Origin: Siphonodentalium dalli
Lineage: Eukaryota; Mollusca; Scaphopoda; Gadilida; Siphonodentaliidae
Assembly (NCBI GenBank): GCA_032622095.1
Contig: CP136064.1
Location: 182,138,209-182,202,208 of the forward strand
Reading direction: 5' to 3'
DNA: 64,000 nt
Below are positions 23,501 to 34,400 of this stretch, one piece after another. The translations under genes and the position numbers were made by a program. The notes under the pieces were generated by a model. It worked only from the letters and a program-made list of their open reading frames with translations. It did no database searches and was not told the origin of the DNA. Positions within the stretch are counted from its first letter, which is position 1. Every line of letters begins with the position of its first letter.

Positions 23501-26500
23501 AAACTGTCGGAGCGGTTACGCGGGAGTGGGTCCCGTTTGCTGGGGAAATTGTCCTTCAAATACCAAAGATATCGGAATGGTGTGCACGAAGAGAACATAC
23601 TTCAGGTAAGCAACTCTTTTTGTCTTAAATACATCTCATAGCGACGGTAACATATGTTTTTTTATCGTAATATAAAATCTGCATCAAATTCAAATCTAAA
23701 ATATTACAACTTATAAATGTCTATGCGCGGCGTATAAATCCACCAGAATCTCAATATAAGTGGATATTCGACAAACCTTATGAGTTCGTGCACGCTACTT
23801 TTCTGATGTATGCAATATTCACATTTCCGCCAAGGGAACTGGACGTGTTCTTCCCATAAAATAATGTTATTGCGGAAAGTTAGGACTTATTGCTGTTTTA
23901 TTTCGTCAAAAAATCAAATTTCACAGAGAGGATTATGCTAAAAAAACAACTAATAATACTACCGGTTATATGTCTTTTCCGACAGGACAACGAAGCTTCC
24001 GAGATATTGCCAAAGCGGTCTCACTAAAGTGGGCGCGGTTTGCTTGAAGACATGCGGATCCGGTTATGACGCAGTTGGGCCAGTGTGTACAGAGAAATGC
24101 CCCGGGGGCTACAAGGATGACGGGATTCTATGCAGGCGCCCACTGAAGCTCACGGGTCGAAGTATGAAGGGGTGTAGTATATGGAAGAAAGCTACCTGCA
24201 GCAAAAAGTGCGGAAAGAGTTGCAGCAGCGGGTAAGAGTTGGTTTAATGTCATCGCATATTTTATGCCTACACAATTTGGAACATCAAAAACATACATGT
24301 ATATGCGTTTATTAAAGCCCGTGGCTGTTTGAAGTTAGAAATATATTATATTGCGTTTGCTACACCCCGGTCCGGTTCCGGGGTTCAAAATAATTAAAGA
24401 TACGGATGGCCTTCGATGGTCTTGCTGTTAAAATAGTCACATACATGTAAACCGCCACAAACAGAAAGAATATTGAAATATCGACAGATTTTGTTCTTAT
24501 ACCAATCATAAATATCGCATAATTATTATGTTATTGTCAAGATCGTACGCAGTGTTAGTAAAACAAATCGTGTTATATTACAGTACAGTACGTAAAGAGT
24601 GTTCGATAATCAAATCACTCAACACCGGGGAGATCCCACTAAGTGAACCCAGCTGGTGGACCTTGGTTATAACTGTAACATGTTTACAACAGACCGTTAT
24701 AGCGCTCAATAATGGAGCTTTCCACAGAGGCCACGCCCACAGCGTAGTCCCACCCAATGGCAATTTATTAGAATATATTCGACCAATCAGATGCCGAGCA
24801 TAAATTTTGTTTAAATTTTGTATTGAAATTTTCAAATTTTTTAGCAAGAGTTTCAATCTAAAAATCTAAAAAGAAAATTTTCAAATTAATTTTTTTTTAA
24901 ATATAATCAAGTAAAAAAAAATTAAATTTTTTTTTTTAATTTAAAAAACAAATTATGATTTTGTTTTTGCTCAACAGCAGATCAAAGTTCAATCTAAAAA
25001 AAAAAAAATTAATCTAAATAATTTTTTTTAAATCAAACTGATTAAAAGATCAAATTTGCACGAATCATTTGCACGGGTTAATGCTGATGTGTTCACTTCG
25101 GAAGTCGATCTCGGGTAAGGGTGGATACACACATGCATGTAATCTCTGTATGTAAAATACATGTATTTTACATGGCCTCACCAATAATTGACAACATTGA
25201 TCACCTGCGCGCGAGAGGTTCATTGTTAACAGGCCAGACAAGTGAGTAGTCATAAGCGAAGTCAAACTCTCTGTTATCAAGACATTTAAGGCCAGTCCAA
25301 AACAGGTCTTCTCTTACGGATGTGGAAATTAGTTAAGTCTGTGTGATATCTGGAATTTTATTAAGATACGAACACCAGAAGCGACACAGCTGGTGTATAC
25401 AGGCTTGGTATAGAACATTTTCGACTATGGTGCTTGATTGGAGTGGGGTTTCGAAAGCTTCAAGTCGCTAAGGGACTTAGTTGAATGTATCGGCCGGAAT
25501 AATCTGGGCAAGAAGGTACAATATAATATGTTTTACTTAACTAGCTCAGAGTTAGCCACCCTGCCCGATGGTAGCTATCGGGATCATATATAGCCCCAAG
25601 TCGGGGATCATATAGCCCCTGCGTAAGGAGATCCTGATAATATTGCACCCCATGTTGGGGATCATAGCCCCTGCGTTGGGGAAATCCTGGTGCCATCACC
25701 TGTATAAAATCAAGAGAAGACTGACAATGATTTAAACAGAAAGTCCAACATTTGGGTTATCGCGCGAACAATTATTTTAAGTGACCTGACGACTTCGTTC
25801 AGTCAACGGCTCTCTGCACGCTCAGAGCGTGACTCACGGTGGTCAAACATAGCCGTAATGATTGGGTTGTCAACCAACACATATTACATGGTCTGTATGA
25901 TCCATGTAAAACGCCAAATACACGATAATTACAGAGATTACATGCATGTGTGTATCCACCCTAACAGACAATATTTATGTGGATAAAGTATTTTTACCAG
26001 TGGGCTGTGGGTGTGGCCTCTGTGGAAAGCTCCATAGCGTTATAGCGCTCATATATATGTGACCCGCCATATCAAATCCAGTCGTAAGTCGGGATTGTGT
26101 TACCCTGTGCCAATGCATTCTCTTATATATGCGAGTCGACCATAGGTCGCCTCGCATATATAAGAGAATGCATTGGCCTAACAATTATTTATCTTTTTTT
26201 TTTAAATAAATGTTTCTTACAATTTTTAGGACATAAAATAAAAAACATCCATTACCCTGCAGGGAGCCCCACACATATATAGAAGCATATAGAAGAGTTT
26301 CGTCTGCTCATGTTTGTCTGGGGCTCTGTATGGGTGAAAATATAAAATATAAAAAGAATACAAGAAAAAATTATTAAAATTGTAAAAAATTGTTAGGCCA
26401 ATGCATTCTCTTATATATGCGAGGCGACCTATGGTCGACTCGCATATATAAGAGAATGCATTGGCACAGGGTAAAAAAAATCCCGACTTACGACTGGATT

Positions 26501-28898
26501 TGATATGGTGGGTCACATATCTTTAATTCTCACTCCACCAGACAATGGTACAGAGAACAGAATAATAATACAAATACAAGATTAAATTGTTAAATTATTA
26601 AATTATATATCATATATCATATTCAATATAGATCCATAATAATAGTACTAATAATGCGTATACTTTGTCGTGTGCGTGTTGTTCATGACTGGGTCCCTTG
26701 AAGTTTCTCGAATACATGGCTTATAAATTGTGTCAACTGCCTCAGCGTTAATGTCTTAGTGATATGCGGAATTTTGGTAAGTTGTGTGGTTTCCTGTATG
26801 CACTGTGTATGAAACGTGTTCTCTCATTAGCAAATATTGGGCAAATGAATAAGTAATGGTATTCGTCACCAATTTGGTTCATGAGGCATTATGGGCAGAT
26901 ACGATTCTTGCGCGCTATTCCATTCCAGCGGCCGACTTCGACAGGTAAAGGGAAGTTACAAGTTTAAAACTGCGTGATTGTATGTCTGATGCTATCGTTT
27001 TTTTGTTGTTAAATAATGTTCCGGTTTGAATGCTCGCTTTAGGTTGCTATATTATATTGCCTGTACTAGATCTATATAGGGATATGTGCCATTCTGGAAT
27101 CTCTTACCCGATCCCTTACCAAACTTGCACATGTTTTTCCGTCAACTTCCAATTTGAATCAATCCATATATATGACAGACCACAGCCAAATATTTTTTCG
27201 GATGTAACTAACTGAAGAGAGTTGAACATGGTGTCGTCGTCTATTGCATAAAGTAAACGATATAAATGTGTGTGCTAAGTTGCTAACCTCGTTGTTTACA
27301 AGTTTAAACCATCATTTGGCAGTTCTAACTTTAATTTCTATTGATAATTGGTATCTTCCCAACTCGCCGTATATATCATGCAATTGGGGGTTGAATCCCT
27401 TAATCTCAACAGTAACTTGCAGAACTTCAGGTGAACACGTTCTAGTATTGAATTTTCTCCATCGCCCCAGATTTCACATCCATAAAGTAATATCGGAAGT
27501 ATAAGGTTATCGAAGAGTTGCATGTGTGCAGGAATAGATAATTTATTACTTCTTCCGGTTTTTAGGGCAGCATGCATAGCTTTCGTTACCTTTTCTGTTA
27601 TAAGTTTTTTCGCTTCTATAAATGAACCAGACCGACGAAACTGTGTGCCCAAGTACAGAAAAGAATCAACCATCTCTCTATCTCTGCTGTTGTATTTGAA
27701 ACGGGGGTTCTACGGGTTGCCACGCTTCAATCTCGCTTTTGTTACATCCATCCATGTCCGGTAATTTGGGAACAAAGTAGGGGTTTCGGACACGCTTCTG
27801 GATGTTTCCATGGAGATAAGACAATGCAATTGTCAGCTGATAGAATATCAGGACATGTTCGTTAGTACCCACTATTCAGTTATGTACAATATTCACCATG
27901 TTCGTTTTATTGAGAAGGTGACGATTAATATAAAGCAAAAAGTCCGAAAGCACCCTATTTTACGGTACTTTTCGCAAAACAGCATTAACATAATATCTTG
28001 AAACTAATTATTAAATGAAGTCATTAAATATAGTGCAGATTTGTATGATTTCAGTTATCAAAACAAGGGTTGCTGGTGCCAAAGAAATCTAAAAATAAAA
28101 ACCAAACGTGTCATAGACAGGGGCTCGCCAAAAGCCATGAAATGTGCCTCCAGCGAAACGCAACAAGTTGGTCTATGTTACCCCGGCTGCAGAAACGGCT
28201 ATAGTGTCGTTTTGAATGTGTGCTTGGCTAAATGTTCTGGCAACACTAAAGATACGGGAACCCAATGCCAGAAGAAAACATATGGAAGAGGTTTGGGCAA
28301 ACCACTGAGCTGCTTCAATTTACCAACATGCGCTAACTTCGATACCAGATGCGATCCTTTCTATGATGCATTCAAAAAAGCTAAAGGAGTAGGAGGCAAG
28401 ATTGCCCAGAGCGTTTGCGCCGGAATGTACCTTCTCGTCCGAAAGCAGTTTGAGATCATAAGAACATTCAGCAAATGTACTGGACTAAATAAATGGACCG
28501 TGATGTCTGCTTCACTGTCCGTCGATGCATCGGTCGGCGCCGCAGGTGTCGCTGAATACGGTATAGCCGTTGATGCTAACTCAGACGAAGGAATATGTTA
28601 TGTCGGATATTGCTACGGAGTGAGTTCAGACGCAGAAGCCGGTGGATCTATCAACTTCGGAGTCTGGAAGAGCATGGATTCGATACCTGGGGAAAGCAAG
28701 GTCATTGCTGGAGGTGTGGACGTTCCGGGAATAGAACTAGGAATTGGAGGTTCAGCCGTTTTTACCGATTCCTCAAATGAGTTTATTGGTATTGTAGGCA
28801 GCGCCGGGCTTGGTGTAGGAGTCAACCCAGCACAAGTATCAACCTATAAATGCAACACGCCGGCTAAACTCATTACCAAATTCAAACAACCTAAGTAA
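17510..28898 (+). CDS. Secreted cysteine-rich protein of unrecognised family, four exons, 437 residues
   Basis: Joining 17510-17549, 23422-23605, 23986-24231 and 28055-28898 gives 1314 bases, exactly 438 codons, and every junction has GT and AG. The N-terminus (MEQITAVCLLIAAC) is a short hydrophobic signal peptide. Three repeats follow at residues 38-68, 94-124 and 198-228, each with the exact spacing C-x3-C-x10-C-x3-C-x10-C and a G-Y after the second cysteine and K-D-x-G (K-D-D-G in repeat 2) before the last. A further cysteine cluster lies at 138-165. The C-terminal part (about 250-437) is glycine, alanine and valine rich with beta-strand-like alternation, a CYVGYCYG motif and a terminal cysteine near 424. 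The protein is likely extracellular. I do not recognise a catalytic motif or a named family, and no function is claimed. Introns hold several mobile elements. Confidence 0.8.
17805..17948. mobile_element. Short hairpin MITE in intron 1
   Basis: About 144 bp begin TTACTTTGTTGGTTTGATA and end TATCAAACCAACCAATCAAAGTAA, an imperfect inverted repeat covering most of the element, with a turn near 17877 (CGACCTTCGGTC). There is no coding sequence. Confidence 0.7.
18225..19915. repeat. Tandem repeat family of about 190 bp (GATCTTCGGGGTGACCTCTAG)
   Basis: A head of two units with GGGTTGGCGTCCTTCGTCCG is followed by about six units. Each unit carries CTCATCCGATCATCACCAAA, TGGATCTTCGGGGTGACCTC, GATGGGAGC and a GGCCGCCAGCAGCCATCTTG-like block. 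The same family occurs at 39.3-40.7, 45.5-46.0, 47.8-49.2 and 51.1-51.3 kb. Small ORFs within it are not conserved between units. Confidence 0.75.
20100..22695 (+). pseudogene. CR1-like non-LTR retrotransposon, 5' truncated and frameshifted
   Basis: The element lies in sense orientation in intron 1. 20100-20455 encodes the tail of the endonuclease domain and linker (LPRKDPINYR, DDINDIYWMHE, KNPAPFM). Near 20455 the frame shifts by one base; the second frame then stays open through the reverse transcriptase to the stop at 22337-22339. RT landmarks are MMDLSKAFD (motif A), GVPQGPILGP (motif B; the usual serine after GVPQG is proline here), YADDNTI (motif C) and the family-type ending CKCSACRI. 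The 3' tail has AATAAA near 22663 and ends in TTGAACTT-like short repeats near 22695. Most of the endonuclease is missing, so it cannot be an active copy. A 540-residue uninterrupted stretch suggests a fairly recent insertion. Confidence 0.88.
23422..23605 (+). CDS. Cysteine-rich gene, exon 2 (first Cys repeat)
   Basis: The acceptor is CTATTTCAG and the donor GTAAGC. The 184 bases encode residues 14-74 plus two bases of an arginine codon, including repeat 1 (CYPNCRSGYAGVGPVCWGNC). Intron 2 is only 380 bp and looks single copy. Confidence 0.85.
23986..24231 (+). CDS. Cysteine-rich gene, exon 3 (second Cys repeat)
   Basis: The acceptor is TTCCGACAG and the donor GTAAGA. The 246 bases complete the split arginine codon, encode repeat 2 (CLKTCGSGYDAVGPVCTEKC) and continue into a basic cysteine cluster with CSKKCGKSC. 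Two bases of a glycine codon remain for exon 4. Confidence 0.85.
24398..24600. mobile_element. TTAA-type MITE, diverged partial copy
   Basis: After TTAA at 24394, the sequence AGATACGGATGGCC, CTGTTAAAATAGTCAC and CGCCACAAACAGAAAGAATA follows the order of the full copies with many substitutions. Similarity fades after about 200 bp, and no right terminus was found. Confidence 0.55.
24790..25060. repeat. AT-rich low-complexity stretch
   Basis: The region is made of runs of A and T with AATTTTTTTT and TTTAAATT motifs in intron 3. No gene or structured repeat was seen. Confidence 0.6.
25119..25961. mobile_element. Harbinger-type MITE with TAA target duplications
   Basis: The ends are 32-bp perfect inverted repeats starting GGGTGGATACACACATGCAT. 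They are flanked by TAA at 25116-25118 and TAA at 25962-25964, the three-base duplication typical of PIF/Harbinger elements. The 843-bp interior has no transposase ORF; it contains a small direct repeat around GGGGATCATATAGCCCC near 25570-25690. It sits in intron 3. Confidence 0.85.
26058..26517. mobile_element. Foldback MITE with hairpins inside each arm
   Basis: The outer inverted repeats start TGTGACCCGCCATATCAAAT, run about 130 bp each and are flanked by TA. Each arm contains its own palindrome, CCAATGCATTCTCTTATATA to TATATAAGAGAATGCATTGG, around a GTCGACCATAGGTCGCC turn. About 200 bp of AT-rich sequence separates the arms. Related arm fragments occur inside segment B of the 1-15 kb block. 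Confidence 0.85.
27245..27720 (-). pseudogene. Non-LTR reverse transcriptase fragment, C-terminal part
   Basis: Reading leftwards from about 27720, the translation passes VDSFLYLGTQFRRSGSF, a LILPILLYGCEIWG block and FCKLLLRLRDSTPNCMIY, all typical of the region after the catalytic core in L1/Nimb/RTE-like LINEs. After MIY a one-base shift is needed to continue with GELGRYQLSI. The catalytic core is absent upstream, so it is truncated at both ends. It lies antisense in intron 3. Confidence 0.8.
28055..28898 (+). CDS. Cysteine-rich gene, exon 4 (third Cys repeat and C-terminal domain)
   Basis: The acceptor is ATGATTTCAG. The first base completes a glycine codon. The 844 bases run through repeat 3 (CYPGCRNGYSVVLNVCLAKC), a stretch with DTRCDPFYDAFKKAKG, and the G/A/V-rich C-terminal domain to TAA at 28896-28898. 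The whole C-terminal domain is in this one exon. Confidence 0.9.
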
Positions 28899-28933
28899 AC
28901 CAGAACTGTGACCTTGTCATTATCCTCCAATTG

Positions 28934-28939
28934 AATAAA
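28934..28939 (+). promoter_or_regulatory. Polyadenylation signal of the cysteine-rich gene
   Basis: AATAAA begins 36 bases after the stop codon, giving a very short 3' untranslated region. Confidence 0.65.
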
Positions 28940-29445
28940 ATGTTCACGACATATATTGACTCATGTTTCGGCGTCACGGATCTTTTATTGTATTCAATGG
29001 GGCATGGTTTGGTGTGCATATATATGTCTATACAGTCGGCTAAACTATAGGTTATCTCCGGCAAACTCTGGGACACATGGATATGTGATACCTGAATGTC
29101 GATTTTGAAATCAGATTAAACGATAATAAGAACACAACGAATTTGATCTTTATCCGAGAATTTCATCTCCATTCAATCTGGAATTAAAGAGAATGATGGA
29201 TATTAATGTAAGCATAAGCTATTAGATGGAAGCATGTTTTATTTCTATAATACAATACGAATATTGTGGGATTGGTGGACATATCTCGAAACTGACACGG
29301 ACATCCGCTCCCTACAGGCAGAATATTAATATGTATTACAATTAACCTATTTCAGCAATAATTAATCACAAACAATTTTGTATGACGGCTGGAAGAATAC
29401 AAGGGATATAATGAATTCTAAACATAGCATCTGGTATTAACCCTT
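28940..29445. other. Intergenic DNA with no gene seen
   Basis: AT-rich single-copy sequence lies between the cysteine-rich gene and lectin gene 1, which point toward each other. Nothing exon-like was found on either strand. Confidence 0.4.
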
Positions 29446-29690
29446 TCTATGCTAAATGGATTATCTCACTCAAATATACATTGGAATGGTCTATATTATT
29501 CATCTGGAGGGGTGTTCGTGAAAAATAAGCAGACGACAGATAATAAAAGTGCAGAATAAGTAGTATTTATTTTAGGGAAATGTTCGGATAATAAGTTCAA
29601 CAAGCGACCTCGTTTGTTGAACTTAATTATCTGAACATTTCCTATGGGATAACTACTCGTATAGTATAGAAATGGTTAATGTTATTTGAG
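29446..29690. mobile_element. Foldback element with GTTCGGATAATAAGTTC hairpin
   Basis: The core at 29578-29645 is a hairpin: GGAAATGTTCGGATAATAAG and CTTAATTATCTGAACATTTCC around GACCTC. Flanking modules are ACATTGGAATGGTCTAT, GGAGGGGTGTTC and CAGACGACAG, which recur in the same order in the other members. Confidence 0.65.
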
Positions 29691-30870
29691 GATTTTAAAT
29701 GAAGTTTGCAGTATATTATAGTCAATAACACTGACTCTGTATAGAAATGATCGGTACTCAAACATTAAGTGGTCATTTAAAGGTACTCAATTCGATTCGA
29801 TGGTCCCAATATCATCAGATTCGAAAAAAAAAAAAATTAAATGCCGCTTCAGTTATCAGAAACGATTAATTGCCCAAAAATAATGCTAACCACAGTCAAC
29901 TATAGTATAAAATTGTCAAAAACCCGTTATTTATCTACATTTTGTTCAACGAAATTTAGCCGGATTGTCAAATATCTGACACCAAAGCCACTTGATTTTA
30001 GTGTTATCCATCTTCATCCGCAATTTGGTCCGAGACCGTCGGCTCGTAGAATTTTTGACAGGCCGCCAAAAAGTACCGGTGGTGAAAAATAATAGATTAC
30101 AAAAATCGATATCTGATCATTCTGAGCTTTGATGGCTGGGTTCCTCGACTCGAATCAAATAGTTTTACCACCGAAGCCAAAGAAATAGTAATTTAGGAGC
30201 GTTAATTCGGATTATGAATCTTTAAGAATAATGTGACCAAGTAGAAGAACTTTATGGGAAGCAATTTGAAGCATTCTCATTATCTAAATTAGCTCAGTTC
30301 ATTCGTTTGAGTACAAGGGGCAGTGTATCAAGAAGTTATTTGCATCGTCCCATGCACAATGCGGATCATAAGAGGTGATAAGAAGATACGTTGAGAAGTA
30401 GTTTTGGTAAGGTGTACGTCACAGAATCACAACAGCGGGTGGACCACTTTGAATATTAAGACAAAGATATTACAAGTCATATGACACATACATGTACATT
30501 ATAGTATATGTATATGTCCACAGTGACAACCGCACACCTATTCATTTTTGCTCATAATGACAACCACTGTCGCAAAAATAATAATCACACATTAAATATG
30601 TATATATAGCGATTAGGTTTGTTGTTTTTGGGGTTTATGTGGCGTTTCAGTGTAGATATCTAGCATGACGTTGTCGACGTTCGTTTGACGGAAGAAAGAC
30701 TGCATAGATGGTTATGTTTACTTATAAACCACGCATCTATACACGTAAAAATCACCGGCCCCGATAAGCAATAGACAAGCGGGTCATGTTATCCTTCCTT
30801 ATCACAGGTTGGCTTATCATGACCCAATGCGCTACACACATTACCATCTGAACCCCCGGGGCACCTCTAG
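29690..30870. other. Intergenic DNA with no gene seen
   Basis: I see no repeat family or exon except a short poly-A run near 29825. The listed reading frames are short and unstructured. Confidence 0.35.
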
Positions 30871-31130
30871 TGACCACGAACAATAGACATAAGTCAGTAT
30901 TTAACCATGTATCTACTAAATACTCATTGACGAGTAGTTGCATGTATCCCTTCGGAAATGTTCAGATAATAAGTTCATTGTTGAACTTATTACCTGAACA
31001 TTTCCCACCAATGAATATGATTCCTTATGTGCGTTTTATTGTTTGTCGTCTGCTCATATATCCAGATGCATAATGGACCCATCATATCTATACTTTTATA
31101 ACTTGGGAGAATCCATTTAGTAAAGAAGGG
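30870..31130. mobile_element. Foldback element member near the lectin 1 3' end
   Basis: The hairpin core at 30954-31007 (GAAATGTTCAGATAATAAG and CTTATTACCTGAACATTTC) is followed by the GTCGTCTGCTCATAT module in inverted order. TTTATT at 31035-31040, inside this element, is AATAAA on the minus strand and could serve as the polyadenylation signal for lectin gene 1, 130 bp past its stop. Confidence 0.55.
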
Positions 31131-31170
31131 GAGACACCGACATGTCCCAGTTTGTGAATATTACATGTAC

Positions 31171-31406
31171 TTACTTTATCTCACAAACATACTGATGTTT
31201 GTGGTCGCATTTTTTATCACTCCAGTGACCATGGTGACTGGTTTCCATGTCCATGCAATCCTCTCCACGTACTCCAAAATCATTGGGTTCGCCCTTATCC
31301 CAGTTAGTCCACACTAGTGTCTGGTCACCGGCCCGAGTATACCACGCCCACTTACCCTCAGCGTGTTGGTCGCTCCCGGCCGTCCATATGAAACTGTGGT
31401 GCAATC
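31171..31406 (-). CDS. Lectin gene 1, last coding exon
   Basis: The acceptor on the minus strand is CCCCTTCAG. The 236 bases encode the second half of the domain, including WTNWDKGEPND and HGHWSDKKC, ending YVCEIK before TAA at 31173-31171. The length equals that of the last exon of lectin gene 2. Confidence 0.92.
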
Positions 31407-34400
31407 CTGAAGGGGATGTAAAGAAACAGTTGGATTAAGTGTTGACAGCAATGTTATATATTTATAAAATATATAACATTGCTGCTGTGCCGTACCTCCT
31501 ATATACATATATATAGAGACCTTAAAATGTGAATATAGTGTCCTAAGTGCGACGTCGGAATACAGCGGCCATTCGAGCTTCCTTTTTTTGGGTTGCTTCG
31601 GTGGCCGTGTGGTATTGACGTCGGACTTTGAGTCGCAAGGCGCGCTCGCCGTCGGGCCGGGGTTCGAATCCCACCCAATCTAAAAAAAAATTGCATTGTC
31701 TCAAAAATCAAATTTGCTTTTAAGTATTGACCCCCGTCGCGTGAAAACAGAAAATGGTTATGTCCATCTGTCCGTACGCCCGTAACAACTTTAGAGCTCT
31801 CTGTTTCAGTCATCGGAATAAAATGATCGTTGTCCTCTGATATGCTTATCAATAGAAAAGGGACACACACATGGGTCGTGATTCGTCCATGCATTTGTGC
31901 AGAGTTATGGCCTATAGAGGTAAAATGTATGTGTACCGACTTTGGGTTTCTGTATCTCAGTCATCGTATGTAATTTTTGAATGACCTTTGTACTGTACGC
32001 TAGATCCGGCCATTTATCGGACCATCTCCTTTTATACTCAACAGAATATATCCAACAAATGAATGAATTTGAACCATGGATGAGCGCAAAATACAAAATA
32101 AATATGCACGATGCAAACAACATAGTAATTTAGTAATATATATTCATTATAATTACCGTGAAATATTATAAACCTCAGCGAAAAACCCACCTGGAAATAC
32201 TCTTGTTATATCTATTTTTCAATATTTTAAAGGTGATATATGTACATGTATATCACATATAGCTTTACCTTGTTCCCAGAGGAGTCCAAATACATAGTCT
32301 TGTTCAATTTGATCTTCTACACTCAGCAAATCACTGTTCAACTGCTCGCAGTGGGCCTTGAAAATATAGCAGCCCATGATATATCGACCTATTATACGAA
32401 TTTAACATTTTCAACAAACGTTTGTAACAATAAAATGAAATAATTGCACCATCCAAATCTTTGGTCATTATATATTGTCAGAATGTTTGGTCCTGTTTAT
32501 CTGTAACTGACATACGCTACATGCACATTTTATTTTAACACTTTCTATAGTCAACGAATTCTCCCATTCAGTTATACAAGTACACATTGTAACGGTCTAT
32601 TATTAATTTGGAGGGGTGTTCAGGTAATATAACCAGATGACAGCCAGAAAAACAAACTGGTAATACATGAGCAGAAGGATTCATATGCCTTGGTTGTAAA
32701 TGTTCAGATAATAAGTTCAACAGACGACCTATGGCCATTTTTTGAACTTATCATCAGAACATTTCCTAAGGGTGCACATCTCATCTCACCCAATATCATG
32801 GGTTAAACATATCTTAACTAAATACTAATTGGCGAGTAGTTCCTTCAGAGAATGTTCAAATCATAAGTTCAACAAACTGTCAACGGGTCGTGTATTAAAC
32901 TTATATCTGAATATTTCCCAAAAAGGAATAGTACTCCTCACATTCTGTTCTTGTATTATATTTTCTCTGTCTGTCGTCTGCTCATATTTCCTGAACATCG
33001 AGTCCCTCCAAATGAATAATAGACTATTCCAATGTACACTGTTACAATTGAATGGGGGAATCTATCTATAAAGAAAGGAATACACTAGAGCTTACCTTGG
33101 CCTCCACCCACGATCGTGCTGTCCGCTCTATCTTATAACATGCCAAGCCGTGAACTATGAAGCCATCGCATATCAAGGCTTCAACACCTATCATGAGAGA
33201 CATCACACATTTTATATTGTATTGATTGCGATCACAATCAAGTTCAACCAATAACCAATAAAAACAGACCTAGTCTGTAGTTAGAATTCAAGGTTGGTAA
33301 GTTTCGATTTTCGGCCAATTTGGTTGTCATTCCTTCCAAATTCCAACCAGCGCGATAATGTTTAATATCAAGTATGGTAATTCGAATCAGTCTTTCCTCG
33401 GTTATTCCAGTTCATACAGAACACAAGAAAACCATAGTCAGAAATGGTAACGCCACCAAGATTATAGTATTACATATAAATATAAATTATAAAAAATACA
33501 TAAAAAATATTTTGATAACAATTGCGTTTAAACAAGTAATCCTTCAAAGTATTACTAACAAAGTAAACGACTGTGGGGTCACTCAACAGATTATAAAGAT
33601 TTGGGCATAGTATACTGTAAATACTAAAATTTAAATGAAATAATTAAAAGATAAAATTTAGCAAGTAGTAAAAGTAAATTTTCTCTTTTTTTTTTTTTTT
33701 TTTTTTTAAATAAAGCAATAATTTAAATGTAACATTTGGTTTTTTTTAAATGATTGACCGTGGCTCTTCCAATAATTGCGCGACTGACCTGGTCAATTGT
33801 TCTTAAGAAGTTGTTTTGAGAATTACTATGGAGGGAAATAGTTATGGCTGTGGCTTCGCAAGTAATTAACTTGGTGACGTGATGTTAACAAATCTGAACT
33901 CCAGTTAACCAAGGACGCTTCATACCAAATATAAGAAGAATTAATAATTCTTTAGGAGCTAATCCCTGAGGCCGCGTTGGCTGCTATTCAGAAAAGCCGG
34001 TTAGTCGACGCTGTTAGTTGGTCTCTCCAAGCTAACAGGGGCTCTCTGGTTCTCTGTATAAAATTCCGGACAGAAGAAGCTGGCACCCAGAAGTCTTCTG
34101 CCGAGAACAGGAACGCCAAGACCCGCTGTACAATGAAGAAGGGGCCTCCCAAAAGAAACACACCCTCACAGAAAAGAAGGGACGCTGCCAGACGGGCGAA
34201 ATGGAAGAAGCAGAAGGGGGTGACTGTTGATCGGCCAGTCGCCCCTTCCCGTGTGGCTCAGCCGTCCAAAGTCATAGCCGGCGAGTCGAAGTTGTCTGAG
34301 ATACGCCCAGACGACTCGACCTGCATGGAGACTGACGACATAGCACCAACTAGCAGGGATTCCGTGAATATGCCGGAGGTCCCTGCTGTCGTCGTCGAGG

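Noticed and set aside
31587-31680. Functional tRNA gene
   Set aside because: The box A is poor, the acceptor stem has a mismatch and an anticodon stem could not be set with confidence; a SINE head or pseudogene is more likely.
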